Positions 44,861 through 52,721 of a DNA stretch of 64,000 nt are shown here, one piece after another. How positions within the stretch are numbered: the stretch's first letter is position 1; every line of letters starts with the position of its first letter. A program made the position numbers and the translations under genes. Source of the stretch: Heyndrickxia coagulans 36D1 (GTDB lineage: Bacteria > Bacillota > Bacilli > Bacillales > Bacillaceae_C); NCBI RefSeq assembly GCF_000169195.2, contig NC_016023.1, positions 558,001-622,000 of the forward strand, read 5' to 3'. Below the pieces are notes generated by a model. The model was not told the DNA's origin. It was given only the letters and a program-made list of their open reading frames with translations, and searched no databases.

Positions 44861-44924
44861 GCTGCCTGTCTCTAGCACTATTGGGATTGTTGAACCACAG
44901 GAGATGCTCCCTGCCGGAAAAAGC

Positions 44925-45312
44925 AGCCACCATGCAAATGGATGTGTGGCTTTGAAATTAAATTCACTTTATTCTATAAAACAGGGAAACATTGTTATTT
45001 TGCCACCGGCTGCAAACACATGAAAATGGATGCGTAGTTTTGAAGTTAAGTTCACCTTCTTCGATAAACCGAGCGAATCATTGTTTTTTCGCTGTCGGCT
45101 GCAAACACCATGCAAATGGATGCGCGGCTTTGAAATTAAGTTCAGTTTCTTCGATAAACCAGTCGAAACATTGTTATTTTGCCACCGACTGCAAACACCA
45201 TGCAGATGGATAAGTGGCTTTAAAGTTAAGTTCACTTTATTCTATAAAACGGTCGAAACATTGTTATTTTGCTACCGGCCGCAAACACCATGAAAATGGT
45301 TAAATTGGCCCC
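44925..45312. repeat. Tandem 90-bp repeat array
   Basis: Four copies and the start of a fifth of a unit beginning AAACACCATGCAAATGGATG, then GGCTTTGAAATTAAGTTCA, then TTCGATAAACCAGTCGAAA and CATTGTTATTTTGCCACCG. Starts are near 44925, 45013, 45103, 45193 and 45283, so the last three intervals are exactly 90 bp. The period is a multiple of three and both strands stay open through the array, but no start with a ribosome binding site supports a gene. It fills the space between convergent rraA and the aminotransferase gene. Confidence 0.85.
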
Positions 45313-45367
45313 GATGCAAAAGCCTAAGTCTCTTTTTACACGACATACGGCGGACTGGCCAAATGCT

Positions 45368-46546
45368 TCATAGTTGATATTCATTTGCCAGTTTCCTGAA
45401 CGCTGCAAGCGACCGTTTCACTTTCTCTGTCGGGATGCAGTAGGCAATCCGGAAGTAGCCCGGAACACCAAACGTATCAGAAGGAACGAGCAGCAGGTCA
45501 TATTCAAGTGCTTTTTTGCAAAATGCCACAGCATCGTCTTCCAAGGCTTTCGGAAACATGTAGAATGTACCACCTGGCTTTGTGATGGAAAAACCCATAT
45601 CGGTCAAGGCATCATACAAAATATTCATGTTGGTTTCATAGACTGAAAGATCCGCTGTGATGTCCAGCACTTCGGCAACAGCGAGCTGGATGATCGACGG
45701 CGGGCAGTTGTGGCCGATGCCGCGTGAGATCTGACCGCACATATTGACAATCAATTCCGCATCCGGGCAGTCCGGGTTCACGGCTACGTACCCGATCCGC
45801 TCGCCTGGCAGCGACAGCGACTTGCTGAAAGAGTAGCATGTAATCGTGTACGGATGATATTTTGCAACGTACGGGGCCTCTACCCCCTTGAACACAATTT
45901 CCCTGTACGGTTCATCTGTGATGATATAAATCTCATGCCCGAATTCCTGCTCTTTTTCTTGCAAAATCTGCGCCAATTCCCGGATCGTAGCTTCCGAATA
46001 GACAGCACCTGAAGGATTGTTCGGCGTGTTGATTAAAACGGCTGCCGTTTTGGGCGAAATCATCCGGCGGAACGCGTCAAAATGAATTTGAAAATTTTCC
46101 GTATCAGCAGGAACAACTTTTAACACCGCGCCCGTTTGATTAACGTATGGCACGTATTCCGGAAAATACGGCGCAAACGTGAGCACTTCATCTCCCGGTA
46201 CGGTTACCGCCCTTAACGCGTGTGCAATGGCGCCGGCTGCTCCTGTCGCCATAAAAATATGTTCTTTCCGGTACGGCATGCCAAACCGCCGCTTTAAGGA
46301 ATTTGCAATTTTTTCACGGACGGAATCAATCCCAAGACTCGGGCTGTAGCCGTGCACCGCCGGATTTTTCGCAAGTTCCATAAGTTTTTCGGTAAAAGCT
46401 TGAGGGACCGGCACGCTCGGATTGCCAAGGCTATAATCAAAAACATTTTCAGACCCAATTTCCTTTGCCCGCACTGCCCCGTATTCAGCAATTTCCCGGA
46501 TGACCGATTTCTGGCCGAGCATCCTTTTGAATTCTTCCGCAATCAT
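45368..46546 (-). CDS. Class I/II PLP-dependent aminotransferase
   Basis: A 392-residue fold-type I enzyme. The features are the N-terminal DYSLGNPSVPVP, the cofactor segment ATGAAGAIAHALRA, NTPNNPSGAVYSEA (the substrate/cofactor asparagine), the aspartate-tyrosine pair in ITDEPYREI, the Schiff-base lysine in CYSFSKSLSLPGERIGY (about residue 235) and the terminal arginine in GYFRIAYC. The substrate is unknown; aspartate- or alanine-type donors are typical. I start at the ATG at 46544-46546 behind AGGAGG. It is divergent from yhbD, with no evident operon partner. Confidence 0.87.
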   Translation of the reverse strand: MIAEEFKRMLGQKSVIREIAEYGAVRAKEIGSENVFDYSLGNPSVPVPQAFTEKLMELAKNPAVHGYSPSLGIDSVREKIANSLKRRFGMPYRKEHIFMATGAAGAIAHALRAVTVPGDEVLTFAPYFPEYVPYVNQTGAVLKVVPADTENFQIHFDAFRRMISPKTAAVLINTPNNPSGAVYSEATIRELAQILQEKEQEFGHEIYIITDEPYREIVFKGVEAPYVAKYHPYTITCYSFSKSLSLPGERIGYVAVNPDCPDAELIVNMCGQISRGIGHNCPPSIIQLAVAEVLDITADLSVYETNMNILYDALTDMGFSITKPGGTFYMFPKALEDDAVAFCKKALEYDLLLVPSDTFGVPGYFRIAYCIPTEKVKRSLAAFRKLANEYQL

Positions 46547-46694
46547 GTTTTTCTTCCTCCTGAACATCAATCCTATGTATAGATATAACTATAACATATT
46601 TTGAGCCCGTTATGATGAAATTTTCTAAATTTGCTTTCTTGTTTACAGTGTAACAGTGTTATGTTATATTAAAAACAGCAAAGGAGTGGCGAAA

Positions 46695-47318
46695 ATGGAT
46701 GAAGACTTAATTTCCAAAAAAGATCTGCTCGAACAAACCGGCATCTCCTATGGGCAATTATACCGGTGGAAACGGAAAAACCTGATTCCGGAAGACTGGT
46801 TTATCCGCAAATCGACGTTTACCGGGCAGGAAACCTTTTTCCCCCGTGAACGCATTTTGGAGCGGATTGAAAAAATCCAGGCGATGAAAGAAAACCTTTC
46901 GCTTGATGCGCTTGCCGAAATGTTTGCACCGGGCGGCGGGAAACGGATCAGCAAGGCAGATATACTGAAACGGGGTATTGCCTCCGATTTTGTACTAAAT
47001 TTTTACATCGACCAAACGCAGGCGCAAGAACAGGCTTTTCCTTTTGAGGAAGTGCTCGCCATTTTTTTATTGGAAAAACTTTTGCACGGCGGGGAGATTT
47101 CCCTTGAGGAAGGAAAAATGCTGGTTGGGCTCTTGCAGGATGCAGAAAAATCTTTTGCAACGGAAGGCACAAACGTATGGCTGATCCGGAAGTTCGGCGT
47201 TTCCACCTGCTTTTTGACAAAAAAAGCGGAAGATATTTTGTTTGACCGTGAAGCAAAAGTGATTGTCAACCTTGATCTGATGGAGTTATCAGCAGAATTA
47301 AAAGGAAAATGGCTATAG
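46695..47318 (+). CDS. yhbD: YhbD-like protein (DUF4004)
   Basis: A 207-residue protein with an N-terminal MerR-like helix-turn-helix (LISKKDLLEQTGISYGQLYR followed by WKRKNLIPEDWF). This is the YhbD family, whose function is unclear; it is encoded with bactofilins in Bacillus. I start at the ATG at 46695 after AAAGGAGTGG. The stop is 13 bases before bacE, and the three genes run in one direction with short gaps, the same order as yhbD-yhbE-yhbF in B. subtilis. A promoter-like TATATT lies about 35 bp upstream. Confidence 0.85.
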   Translation: MDEDLISKKDLLEQTGISYGQLYRWKRKNLIPEDWFIRKSTFTGQETFFPRERILERIEKIQAMKENLSLDALAEMFAPGGGKRISKADILKRGIASDFVLNFYIDQTQAQEQAFPFEEVLAIFLLEKLLHGGEISLEEGKMLVGLLQDAEKSFATEGTNVWLIRKFGVSTCFLTKKAEDILFDREAKVIVNLDLMELSAELKGKWL

Positions 47319-47331
47319 GAGGCGGGCAAAA

Positions 47332-48033
47332 GTGGGAAATCTTGTCATAAACGGAGTCGCATCCTCAAACGGCGGGACTTTTGACGACGTAATCGTGAGC
47401 GGAAAAGGAACAGTGAATAGTGAAATCAAGTGTAAAAATTTGGAATCAAACGGAATAGCGGTTTTTAAAGGAAACATTGTTTCACAAAATGCCACTGTCA
47501 ATGGAACGGCAACCTTTCACGGTAGTCTCTCCAGTAAAAGCATGGAGGTTTCGGGATCGGCCAAGTTTTTGGATGATGTCCTGGCAGAAAATCTTCACGT
47601 ATCCGGGAATGCAAAATTTGGCGGCAAAGTGAAAGGAACGGAAATCCTGCTTGAAGGGAATGTGTCTGTTGCCGGAGATTGTGAAGCCGAGGAAATCAAC
47701 ATCCACGGCACCGTCAAAATGGAAGGCGAACTGAATGCCGAAAAGATTGAAATGAACCCGTTGTGGCGCTGTTTTATCCGCGAAATGGGTGAGCAGCAGA
47801 TCACGGTGAAAAAAGTCAATTCTATTTCAAGCTGGTTGAAGCCGTTTACGCCCACAGGCCTCACGGTTGACAGTATTGAAGGGGATGATATTGTGCTTGA
47901 AATGACGACAGCGAAAGTGGTGCGGGGCGCCCGTGTAAAAATCGGTCCAAAATGCGAAATTGATCTTGTGGAGTACAAGGATACGTTTGAAAAAGACAGC
48001 TCAGCGGTTGTGAAAGAATACCGGAAAATATAA
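47332..48033 (+). CDS. bacE: Bactofilin BacE-like cytoskeletal protein
   Basis: A 233-residue polymer-forming protein. Its body is a right-handed beta-helix built from short repeats with hydrophobic positions every two residues and glycine turns (GKGTVNSEIKCKNLESNGIA, ASGSAKF-like strings). It corresponds to B. subtilis YhbE/BacE, which is needed with BacF for flagellar assembly. It begins with GTG after AGGAGG and overlaps nothing. The C-terminal block (VDSIEGDDIVLEMTTAKVVR and GARVKIGPKCEI) is shared with the next gene, showing that they are paralogues. Confidence 0.88.
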   Translation: MGNLVINGVASSNGGTFDDVIVSGKGTVNSEIKCKNLESNGIAVFKGNIVSQNATVNGTATFHGSLSSKSMEVSGSAKFLDDVLAENLHVSGNAKFGGKVKGTEILLEGNVSVAGDCEAEEINIHGTVKMEGELNAEKIEMNPLWRCFIREMGEQQITVKKVNSISSWLKPFTPTGLTVDSIEGDDIVLEMTTAKVVRGARVKIGPKCEIDLVEYKDTFEKDSSAVVKEYRKI

Positions 48034-48050
48034 AGAAAGGCGTGCAGAAC

Positions 48051-48770
48051 ATGGAGAGAAATCCTTTGATTGTGAATGGTTCGGGCGCTTATGGCGGCGG
48101 ATTGTACGGAAATGTAAAAGTGAACGGAGAAGCGGAAATTGTCGATGCGCTCGATTGTTTGAACTTGTCGATCCGCGGTACAAGCAAGGTAAGCGGCAAT
48201 ACAACCGCCAAGACGATTTCAGTTTTTGGCGAGGGGATATTTGCCGGCAGTGTAGAGGCAGAGAAATTGAAAGTTTCAGGCAGCTGCCGGATTGAACGGG
48301 ATGCGGAAATCAAGACCAGCCTTGTACGCGGGGAGATGGAAATCGGCGGCCGGTTCAGCACGGAAAAAGCAGAGATCAAAGGGTCGCTTGACGTCAAAGA
48401 AGATGTCGAAGCAGAGGCTTTTATTTCAAAAGGAAAGTTTCTAGTTGGCGGCCTGTTAAATGCGGAAGAAATTGAAATTGCGTTAAAGTATAGCAACAGC
48501 CGCGCGGGCGAAATCGGCGGGAAGAAAATTGACGTCCGCATGCAAGGCGGGCTTCCCGGCATGTTTGGAAAAAAGCGGCATCTGTTGCACGCTGATATCA
48601 TCGAAGGAGATCAAATCTATTTGGAATACACTGAAGCCGGCACGGTTCGCGGGGAAAATATCGAAATCGGCCCCGGCTGCAAGATCGGTTTAGTGGAGTA
48701 CACGGGAACGCTGAACATTTCAAATGAGGCAGTGGTCGAAAAACAACAAGAGTCAGGAGCCAATTCGTAA
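48051..48770 (+). CDS. bacF: Bactofilin BacF-like cytoskeletal protein
   Basis: A 239-residue paralogue of the preceding protein, again a beta-helix of short repeats (GNTTAKTISVFGEGIFAGSV, GSLDVKEDVEAEAFISKGKF) with the same C-terminal block ADIIEGDQIYLEYTEAGTVR then GENIEIGPGCKIGLVEY. I start at the ATG at 48051, ten bases after AAAGG; a GTG three codons earlier is too close to that site. It is the last gene of the yhbD-bacE-bacF operon and is followed by a terminator. Confidence 0.88.
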   Translation: MERNPLIVNGSGAYGGGLYGNVKVNGEAEIVDALDCLNLSIRGTSKVSGNTTAKTISVFGEGIFAGSVEAEKLKVSGSCRIERDAEIKTSLVRGEMEIGGRFSTEKAEIKGSLDVKEDVEAEAFISKGKFLVGGLLNAEEIEIALKYSNSRAGEIGGKKIDVRMQGGLPGMFGKKRHLLHADIIEGDQIYLEYTEAGTVRGENIEIGPGCKIGLVEYTGTLNISNEAVVEKQQESGANS

Positions 48771-48773
48771 ACA

Positions 48774-48799
48774 GGGGGCTAAATTTGCTCCCTTTTTTT
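48774..48799 (+). terminator. Terminator of yhbD-bacE-bacF
   Basis: GGGGGC pairs with GCTCCC (one G-U) around a loop TAAATTT, followed by seven Ts. Confidence 0.8.
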
Positions 48800-48904
48800 G
48801 TCTCCCACAGCCTGATGAAGATATTTTGGACGCGGTTGTTTCGCGGCGCACAGGCATTTGGATTGGGGGCTGGGCCTAAGAAAGCGGGGGAAAATGACAA
48901 TCTT

Positions 48905-49020
48905 GACTTAGAACCCCTCTAATTGAACAAAAGCTCAACGCTCCCTGAATGTTTTGTCTAATTAGAAGGTCCAATTAGACAAAAGCTCCCCGACTGGCGT
49001 TCGTTTTGTCCAATTGGCTG
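48905..49020. repeat. Tandem repeats of the TTTTGTCCAATTAGA family
   Basis: Two or three related units occur here. The clearest is a perfect 12-bp inverted pair, TTTTGTCTAATT (48952-48963) and AATTAGACAAAA (48973-48984). The same core recurs in the seven-unit array at 61555-61905. Confidence 0.7.
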
Positions 49021-49025
49021 ACCTG

Positions 49026-49950
49026 CGTGAAGAAAGCGAGAAAAAAGATATTCCGGCGTTGTCAAACTCGCTTTTGTTCCTCTTGAACCCTGCAGCCCAA
49101 CCTGTTTCGCCCCCTATTCCGATCGCGGCCACTCCCTTTTTTCCAAATAACGGAAGCCCCACCTTCTTGGCAATCCTGTTTTTTTCTTGAACGGCATGCT
49201 TCCCAAATGAAAAGGCAGTGCGATGAACGGGTACTTCATCGCACTGCCTTTAGTTTGGTATTACAGGGGACCCAACCATGCCGCATCCTGTATACATTTT
49301 CACATTCGGGGGGTAGCTCCCCAATCTATGAATGGGGTTTTCAGCCTTTTCCCGGCTGCCGGAGTGTGATGTTATCAGGACGCCTGTCGTCGGCTCCGTG
49401 ACAGATACAAATCTTTGTTAAGATTTGCTGCTTTTAAAGCTTGTGCCTTAAAAGATCCGTAACTGATCCGGCTTTCCTTTGCCTTTCCATATTCTTTTGC
49501 CTGAAAGTTCATTGACATTTCATTTGACTGTTCAGCACTTTTTCTCATGAATGAATTGCTTTGCGGCCTTTTCCTTTTGAAAACTTTCCTTAGAAAACTT
49601 TCATCGTCGGAAACTGGTTCCCCAATTGCTTTCATTCATTTACTCAAGTGCCTGGAGTTTCCATGATTCTTCAAATCACTTTTTCGGCAATCGTTTATGT
49701 CCCGGCAAAAGGTTTGCTTTTCAGCTGCCTGAACGGGCGGAGAGCATTCGCCAATTCCTTTTTAGTGGACCGGTTGCGCTCACCGTTCTGGGCTTTTCGA
49801 AATATACGCGTGAAGACGGAACCAATCGGGATGGTTGAGTCTCCTGCAATCCCAAACTGTAAGGGCTTTCCTTCCTTACACTTGTAGTATAGCATGGGCA
49901 GCCGGAAAAAGCTGTGTCGAAATTGTTAACGTTTTCACATTTTGAAAACT
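49026..49950. other. Region of about 0.9 kb with no secure gene, including a strong hairpin
   Basis: AAAGGCAGTGCGATGAA (49211-49227) and TTCATCGCACTGCCTTT (49235-49251) form a perfect 17-bp stem with T tails on both strands, a terminator with no obvious gene. To its left, the minus strand has a protein-like fragment (IAKKVGLPLFGKKGVAAIGI) without a start codon, perhaps a gene remnant. Short minus-strand frames at 49375-49635 and 49695-49895 are possible but weak. Confidence 0.4.
49375..49635 (-). CDS. Possible small basic protein
   Basis: An 86-residue frame rich in lysine, arginine and serine, starting with ATG but with only a weak upstream purine run. I recognise no family and it has no membrane segment. 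It could be a chance open frame; I list it because the composition and length are compatible with a small real protein and nothing else explains the stretch. Confidence 0.25.
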   Translation of the reverse strand: MKAIGEPVSDDESFLRKVFKRKRPQSNSFMRKSAEQSNEMSMNFQAKEYGKAKESRISYGSFKAQALKAANLNKDLYLSRSRRQAS

Positions 49951-49979
49951 AAAAGCAGTGCGGACGATCGCACTGCTTT
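49951..49979 (-). terminator. Terminator of the MATE gene
   Basis: AAAGCAGTGCG (49952-49962) pairs with CGCACTGCTTT (49969-49979), directly after the MATE stop codon on the minus strand. Its core resembles the orphan hairpin at 49211-49251. Confidence 0.82.
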
Positions 49980-49985
49980 CCGTCG

Positions 49986-51380
49986 TTAAACCAGTTTATG
50001 CGCATACCATTTGGCACCTTTGAAGCGGTTCATAAAAATGAGCCCGCGCACACCCCATTCGGCAATCATCGCGACCCAGACGCCAATGATGCCAAAACCG
50101 AATGTAATCCCTAAAATATAGCCGAGTATCACCCGCAAAAGCCACATTGACAACAGCGAAGCGACCGATGTAAATGTTGAGTCACCTGCTGCCCGGAGCA
50201 CGGCCGGCATAATAAAACTTTGCGGCCATAACAGCGGCTGCCCGAACGCAGAAATCAGGACAATCGTAAAGATCGTCGGAATAATCGAGTCAGGCGGATT
50301 AAACAATTGCATCATGACAGGGAAAAACGGCAAAAGAACCGCTGTCGTTACGATATAAAGCAGCGAAGACAAAACAATAAACGACTTTGCAAATTTCCGC
50401 GCGTCATCGATATTCCGCCGACCCATGCATTGTCCGACAATCGTAACAATCGCAATGCTGAGCGCGTTTGGTCCAATCTGGAAGAGCAGCGTGATTGAAC
50501 TTGCGATCGCATTTTCCGTTAGCGCCAATGTCCCAAGTTGCACAATAAATGTCTGTGTCAGCAGTTTCCCGCCGTTAAAAAAGATTTGTTCCGCCGCAAA
50601 CGGGATCCCGATAAACATCACTTTCTTCAATAAAGAAAAATCAAGGTGCAGCGCATTTTTTATTTTAAAACGAATCGTCTCATTGTACTTCATAACGTAA
50701 AAAATGGAAGCGATCATACCGAAAATTCTTGCACATAAAATGGATGTCACAAGGCCGACGACACCCATATGAAAAATAGTGATAAATACAACATTGAGCA
50801 CGGTATTCGTTAAGTTCATAAACAGCGACAAGCCGAGGCATGGCTTTGTTTCCCCGACGCCGCGCAAACCGCCCAGTACTGCCTGGAAAATCGCAATAAA
50901 AGGATACGAGAGACAGCTGCCAATCAAATAAATTCTCGCATTATGAAAAACGGCTGCATCTGCTTTCCCGAACAGTAAATTGAGCGTCGGCGTGTTGAAC
51001 ACAATCACAAACACGGCAAGCACGACCGAAAAAATAGCAACAGCAGAAATGGCTTGTGTCGCGGTCTTTGACACCATTTCTTTATTGCCGATTCCTTTAT
51101 ACTGGGCAACAATCACCGTTCCACCGGTTGCGATCGCTATAAATACGTTGACAAGGAAAATATTCAATGAATCTACCATGTTTACGGCACTGACAGCACT
51201 GACGCCGGCAGAACTGATCATCGCCGTATTTAGAAAACTCATTAAGATCAAAAACGTCTGATCAACCAAAATTGGGATAATAATGCCAATAACTTCCCGA
51301 TAATCTATAGAATCCCCCGTTAAATATCTGTTCAGGTAAAAAGTAGACTTCTGCTTGAGTTTGACAGCTTTGATTTCCAT
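49986..51380 (-). CDS. MATE-family efflux transporter
   Basis: A 464-residue, 12-helix cation/drug antiporter. Two homologous six-helix halves are visible, beginning IIIPILVDQTFLILMSFLNT and VMFIGIPFAAEQIFFNGGKL. Supporting segments are AVSAVNMVDSLNIFLVNVFI, AVLGGLRGVGETKP and VLRAAGDSTFTS, all usual in MATE proteins. I start at the ATG at 51378-51380 with an AGAGAGG site; a longer frame extends upstream without one. A TATAAT lies upstream near 51440 on this strand. It is a single-gene unit; the substrate is unknown. Confidence 0.88.
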   Translation of the reverse strand: MEIKAVKLKQKSTFYLNRYLTGDSIDYREVIGIIIPILVDQTFLILMSFLNTAMISSAGVSAVSAVNMVDSLNIFLVNVFIAIATGGTVIVAQYKGIGNKEMVSKTATQAISAVAIFSVVLAVFVIVFNTPTLNLLFGKADAAVFHNARIYLIGSCLSYPFIAIFQAVLGGLRGVGETKPCLGLSLFMNLTNTVLNVVFITIFHMGVVGLVTSILCARIFGMIASIFYVMKYNETIRFKIKNALHLDFSLLKKVMFIGIPFAAEQIFFNGGKLLTQTFIVQLGTLALTENAIASSITLLFQIGPNALSIAIVTIVGQCMGRRNIDDARKFAKSFIVLSSLLYIVTTAVLLPFFPVMMQLFNPPDSIIPTIFTIVLISAFGQPLLWPQSFIMPAVLRAAGDSTFTSVASLLSMWLLRVILGYILGITFGFGIIGVWVAMIAEWGVRGLIFMNRFKGAKWYAHKLV

Positions 51381-51649
51381 AAGACCTCTCTTCTTCATTT
51401 TGCGGGCTTTTTCATCCGTTCTTTTGAATGCAACCCATATTATATCACCTTGATAAAAAGAGTAAAGCTTTTTCGCCTGGCGAAATTTACGATTTTGTGA
51501 ATAGCAGGTAACCCGGAAAACAAGCGCCAGCAAGCCAAATGAGGCCTGAAAAACTGTATTTTTTCATCGGTAGCTATTCAATTTTTGACGCTTCATTTCC
51601 ATGGTGATACGATAGACATGTAAGGGGTTACATAAATGGGAAAGGGTGT

Positions 51650-52531
51650 ATGATGATGGACTTTCAAAATATCACCATTGCAGGGAGCGGCGTACTCGGA
51701 AGCCAAATTGCCTATCAAACGGCTTTTAAAGGCTTTGGTGTATACGTTTATGATATTTCTGCCGAGGCAATCGAACAGGCAAAAGAAAGAATTTCCGGGT
51801 TGAAGGCCCGGTACCAGAAAGATCTTGGTGCAACAGAGCAAGAAGTGAATGAAGCCTATCATAGAATTTCTTTTTCTGATGATCTGGGGCAAGCTGTAGC
51901 CAATGCCGATCTGGTCATTGAGGCCATTCCAGAAGTGGTTTCCATTAAAAAGGATTTTTACCAAAAGCTTGGAAAATTAGCACCGGAAAAAACGGTCTTT
52001 GCCACGAACTCCTCGACCCTGCTGCCAAGCCAGTTTGCAGAAGCAACCGGCCGCCCGGAAAAATTTCTGGCGCTCCATTTTGCCAATGAAATTTGGAAAA
52101 ACAATACAGCAGAAGTCATGAAACATCCTGGCACAGATGAAAAAGTGTTTCAGGATGTGATCGCATTCGCAGAGGCAATTGGCATGGTAGCGCTGCCCTT
52201 GCATAAAGAGCAGTCGGGCTATATTCTGAACTCATTACTCGTACCGCTGTTGGAAGCAGCCCAAATGCTGCTGGTAAAAGGGGTTGCCGATCCGGATACG
52301 ATTGACAAAACATGGCGCATTGCAACAGGCGCTCCGGCCGGACCATTCCAAATTTTGGATGTTGTCGGCATCAACACCGCCTACAATATCAGTTTGGCAA
52401 AAGCAGAAGCTAGCGGCGATGAACTGTATAAAAAAATAGCAGATTTGCTGAAAACGGAATACATTGACAAAGGCAAACTCGGAAAAGAAACAGGAGAAGG
52501 CTTTTATAAATATCCTTCCACCGATTCCTGA
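51650..52531 (+). CDS. 3-hydroxyacyl-CoA dehydrogenase family protein
   Basis: A 293-residue NAD-dependent dehydrogenase. The N-terminal Rossmann motif is ITIAGSGVLGSQIA, then ADLVIEAIPEVVSIKKDFY and FATNSSTLLPSQFAEATGRP. The catalytic histidine is in FLALHFANEIWKNN, where the usual HFFNP is altered but a glutamate and an asparagine remain. The C-terminal domain is intact (GETGEGFYKYP-like end). It probably oxidises a short 3-hydroxyacyl substrate or a related 3-hydroxy acid. Three ATGs in a row begin the gene behind AAAGGG. It is a single-gene unit ended by a terminator. Confidence 0.85.
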   Translation: MMMDFQNITIAGSGVLGSQIAYQTAFKGFGVYVYDISAEAIEQAKERISGLKARYQKDLGATEQEVNEAYHRISFSDDLGQAVANADLVIEAIPEVVSIKKDFYQKLGKLAPEKTVFATNSSTLLPSQFAEATGRPEKFLALHFANEIWKNNTAEVMKHPGTDEKVFQDVIAFAEAIGMVALPLHKEQSGYILNSLLVPLLEAAQMLLVKGVADPDTIDKTWRIATGAPAGPFQILDVVGINTAYNISLAKAEASGDELYKKIADLLKTEYIDKGKLGKETGEGFYKYPSTDS

Positions 52532-52539
52532 TGTAAAAG

Positions 52540-52568
52540 AAGGACCCGCACAAAGCGGGGCCTTTTTT
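52540..52568 (+). terminator. Terminator of the dehydrogenase gene
   Basis: AAGGACCCGC pairs with GCGGGGCCTT (one mismatch) across ACAAA, followed by TTTTATTTT. Confidence 0.85.
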
Positions 52569-52699
52569 ATTTTGTCTTGCTTTTATAGTGATCCCGAAAA
52601 AACTTAATTCAAAAGCCACAGCCATAGATAGAAAAGAATCAACCTGTATCTGGTAAACATTGCAGCACTTACTGAATGGGCCGGATAAAAAGCAAAAAC

Positions 52700-52718
52700 G
52701 GATTTGTTCGGCAAGCCC
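52700..52718. repeat. Half copy of the MITE-like terminal repeat
   Basis: GGATTTGTTCGGCAAGCCC is the inverse of GGGCTTGCCGAACAAATCC, matching the ends of the elements at 5567 and 41361. I find no opposite end nearby, so it is a remnant next to the yhaN stop. Confidence 0.5.
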
Positions 52719-52721
52719 TGT

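Noticed and set aside
45030-45293. A reading frame through the 90-bp repeats as a repeat protein gene.
   Set aside because: No ribosome binding site or promoter, and frames are open on both strands simply because the period is a multiple of three.
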